Of a DNA stretch of 55,000 nucleotides, positions 53,811-55,000 are shown in pieces (position 1 is the stretch's first letter; each line of letters begins with the position of its first letter). Source of the stretch: Cristatella mucedo (lineage: Eukaryota > Bryozoa > Phylactolaemata > Cristatellidae); the NCBI GenBank assembly GCA_009760855.2, contig WPIO01000007.1, positions 7,332,501 to 7,387,500 of the forward strand, in the 5' to 3' direction. A program made the translations under genes and the position numbers. A model generated the notes under the pieces. It made no database searches and was not told the DNA's origin. It worked only from the letters and a program-made list of their open reading frames with translations.

Positions 53811-54410
53811 AAATAATTATAATAATACACTTGATAAAGCGCCCTCAGAGAACTCAATCTCTTTCTAGGTGCTTCACATTTGCTGCAAATGGAAATGCGA
53901 TTGAATGGTGAGTAGTATCATGCTTGAAAAACAACATGGATATTATGGTTAGGGGTGACATGCACAGGGTCAGCATGCAGTGGCAGCATGCGAAGTGTCA
54001 GCACGCACCAGTACACACAGGACAAATCAAAGGGACCCACTCAATGCTGTCCTAAATAGGTGCGTTTTTAAATTATTTTTAAATGTGGTCAAGTCAGGAG
54101 ATGTCGTGACTCAAGTCGGCAGTGAGTTTCAGGCTTTGGGAGCATACGAACTAAATCCACGGTCTTCAAAGGATTTGAGGTTTGAACGAGGTATTGGAAA
54201 CTGTTGGATTCCGAAGAGCGGGTGGTATTGTAGGGGCTCGTGGGTGCGAAATGGCGGCGCGACAACGAGGAGCGAAGCACCCACAAGTCGGTTGTCGTTC
54301 TGACGACGACGGCTGTATTGCATTATACGCAGGCGACGCAAGCGTGCGAGCGTACATACGGATGGAATAGCCGTCGTAGAAGCAGCTCTGGAACTCGCGG
54401 AGAGAAGAGA

Positions 54411-54478
<68 letters not shown>

Positions 54479-55000
54479 AGAGAGTGGATAGCGTGCGTAC
54501 AAGCCGACGCACGGGCAGAAAGTACCTTGCTGCAGGACTAGCGGGTCAGGCGCCCACAGCTGACCCGTTGCAATTAAATTCAGCTTTGTCAGCCGATACT
54601 GTCCAACTGCAGCGCCTAATGAGCCGGAGCGGTGTAAGTGGCTGTGGTGGAATGACGTGGGCGTAGTCACGCCCATAGTACGATGCTTGGCCTGGTGGGG
54701 ACAGATCTGAGAGATAGGCTGGAGCCAAAGAACGAAGGGACCTAAAAGTGAGTGACAAAACCTTGAAGTCGATCCGTTGCTTGACTGGTAGTCAGTTCAG
54801 GTCGGCGAGAAGTGGTGTGATGTGGCAACTGCGACGCTCACGACTATCCTAGCTGCAGAGTTTTGCATCGGATGTAAGCGCCTGATTGCACATGCCAGAA
54901 AGCAGTGATTTACAGAAGTCAAGACGGAATGTCACAAATGCATTGATCAACTCAGATGTGGTATCCTTATCTGAACAAGCCCTAAATTTAGCAATGTTAT
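53811..55000 (-). mobile_element. Family A LINE, runs off the window
   Basis: The 3' tail, hairpin (53838-53880) and 3' UTR are followed by ORF2 C-terminus from 54090. It is interrupted at 54228-54678 by the ~450-base repeat. It resumes with TACGATGCTTGGCCTGG and continues past 55000. Confidence 0.9.
54228..54678 (+). mobile_element. ~450-base dispersed repeat, copy 2, inserted in a LINE
   Basis: Family A sequence GGTGGTACGATGC is split, with TA at both edges (54226-54227 and 54679-54680), so the element is 451 bases with a TA-type target. Its ends are TTGTAGGGGCTCG and CACGCCCATAG; clear terminal inverted repeats are not seen. It contains a GA microsatellite (54405-54477) at the same place as copy 1. 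Confidence 0.85.

Overview
This is a repeat-rich piece of an invertebrate animal genome. The evidence is split genes with GT-AG introns, exons that spell two well-known metazoan proteins, very long microsatellites, and dozens of decayed non-LTR retrotransposons. There are no bacterial-style dense operons. I cannot name the phylum from the sequence alone.

Host gene 1, plus strand, about 1967-22010: the 3' two thirds of a Na+/Cl- dependent neurotransmitter transporter of the SLC6 family, closest by eye to the monoamine (dopamine/noradrenaline) branch. Six exons join in phase and cover transmembrane segments 6 to 12, the C-terminal tail and the stop codon. The exons for TM1-TM5 were not found and should lie upstream of the window. 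Two large introns (2816-10756 and 12816-21611) are loaded with transposons and simple repeats. Host gene 2, minus strand, 51099-45916: a complete eight-exon S-methyl-5'-thioadenosine phosphorylase gene (MTAP, methionine salvage). It includes an 18-base first coding exon about 2.6 kb from the second, and a 48-base last intron that is a multiple of three and has no stop codon. The predicted protein is 280 residues. The two genes converge and are separated by about 24 kb of repeats.

The rest is mostly mobile DNA. Family A is a CR1/L2-like LINE (APE endonuclease, reverse transcriptase, a 3' hairpin and an ATT-type tail). It is present in at least 16 pieces on both strands, including one nearly full-length but dead copy at 23186-26650. 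Family B is a second LINE, seen mainly as short 3' ends in six places. There is also a tRNA-like SINE whose tail imitates the family A 3' end, a Tc1/mariner fossil, a second tRNA-like element, a pair of ~450-base dispersed repeats (one just upstream of MTAP), and a degenerate ~170-base tandem repeat at 33.8-35.0 kb.

The insertions are nested and can be ordered. Family A sits inside family A with a perfect 10-base target duplication (14.1-14.9 kb). Family B sits inside family A with an 8-base duplication (25.5-25.7 kb). Family B also sits inside one arm of a 104-base, ~98% identical palindrome whose other arm keeps the empty site (7.0-7.7 kb). The SINE and the ~450-base repeat each interrupt family A copies. 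Several perfect short hairpins (1.5, 8.5, 13.6, 30.9 and 39.6 kb) are not explained by any recognised element. Everything here comes from reading the sequence by eye; no alignment or database search was run.
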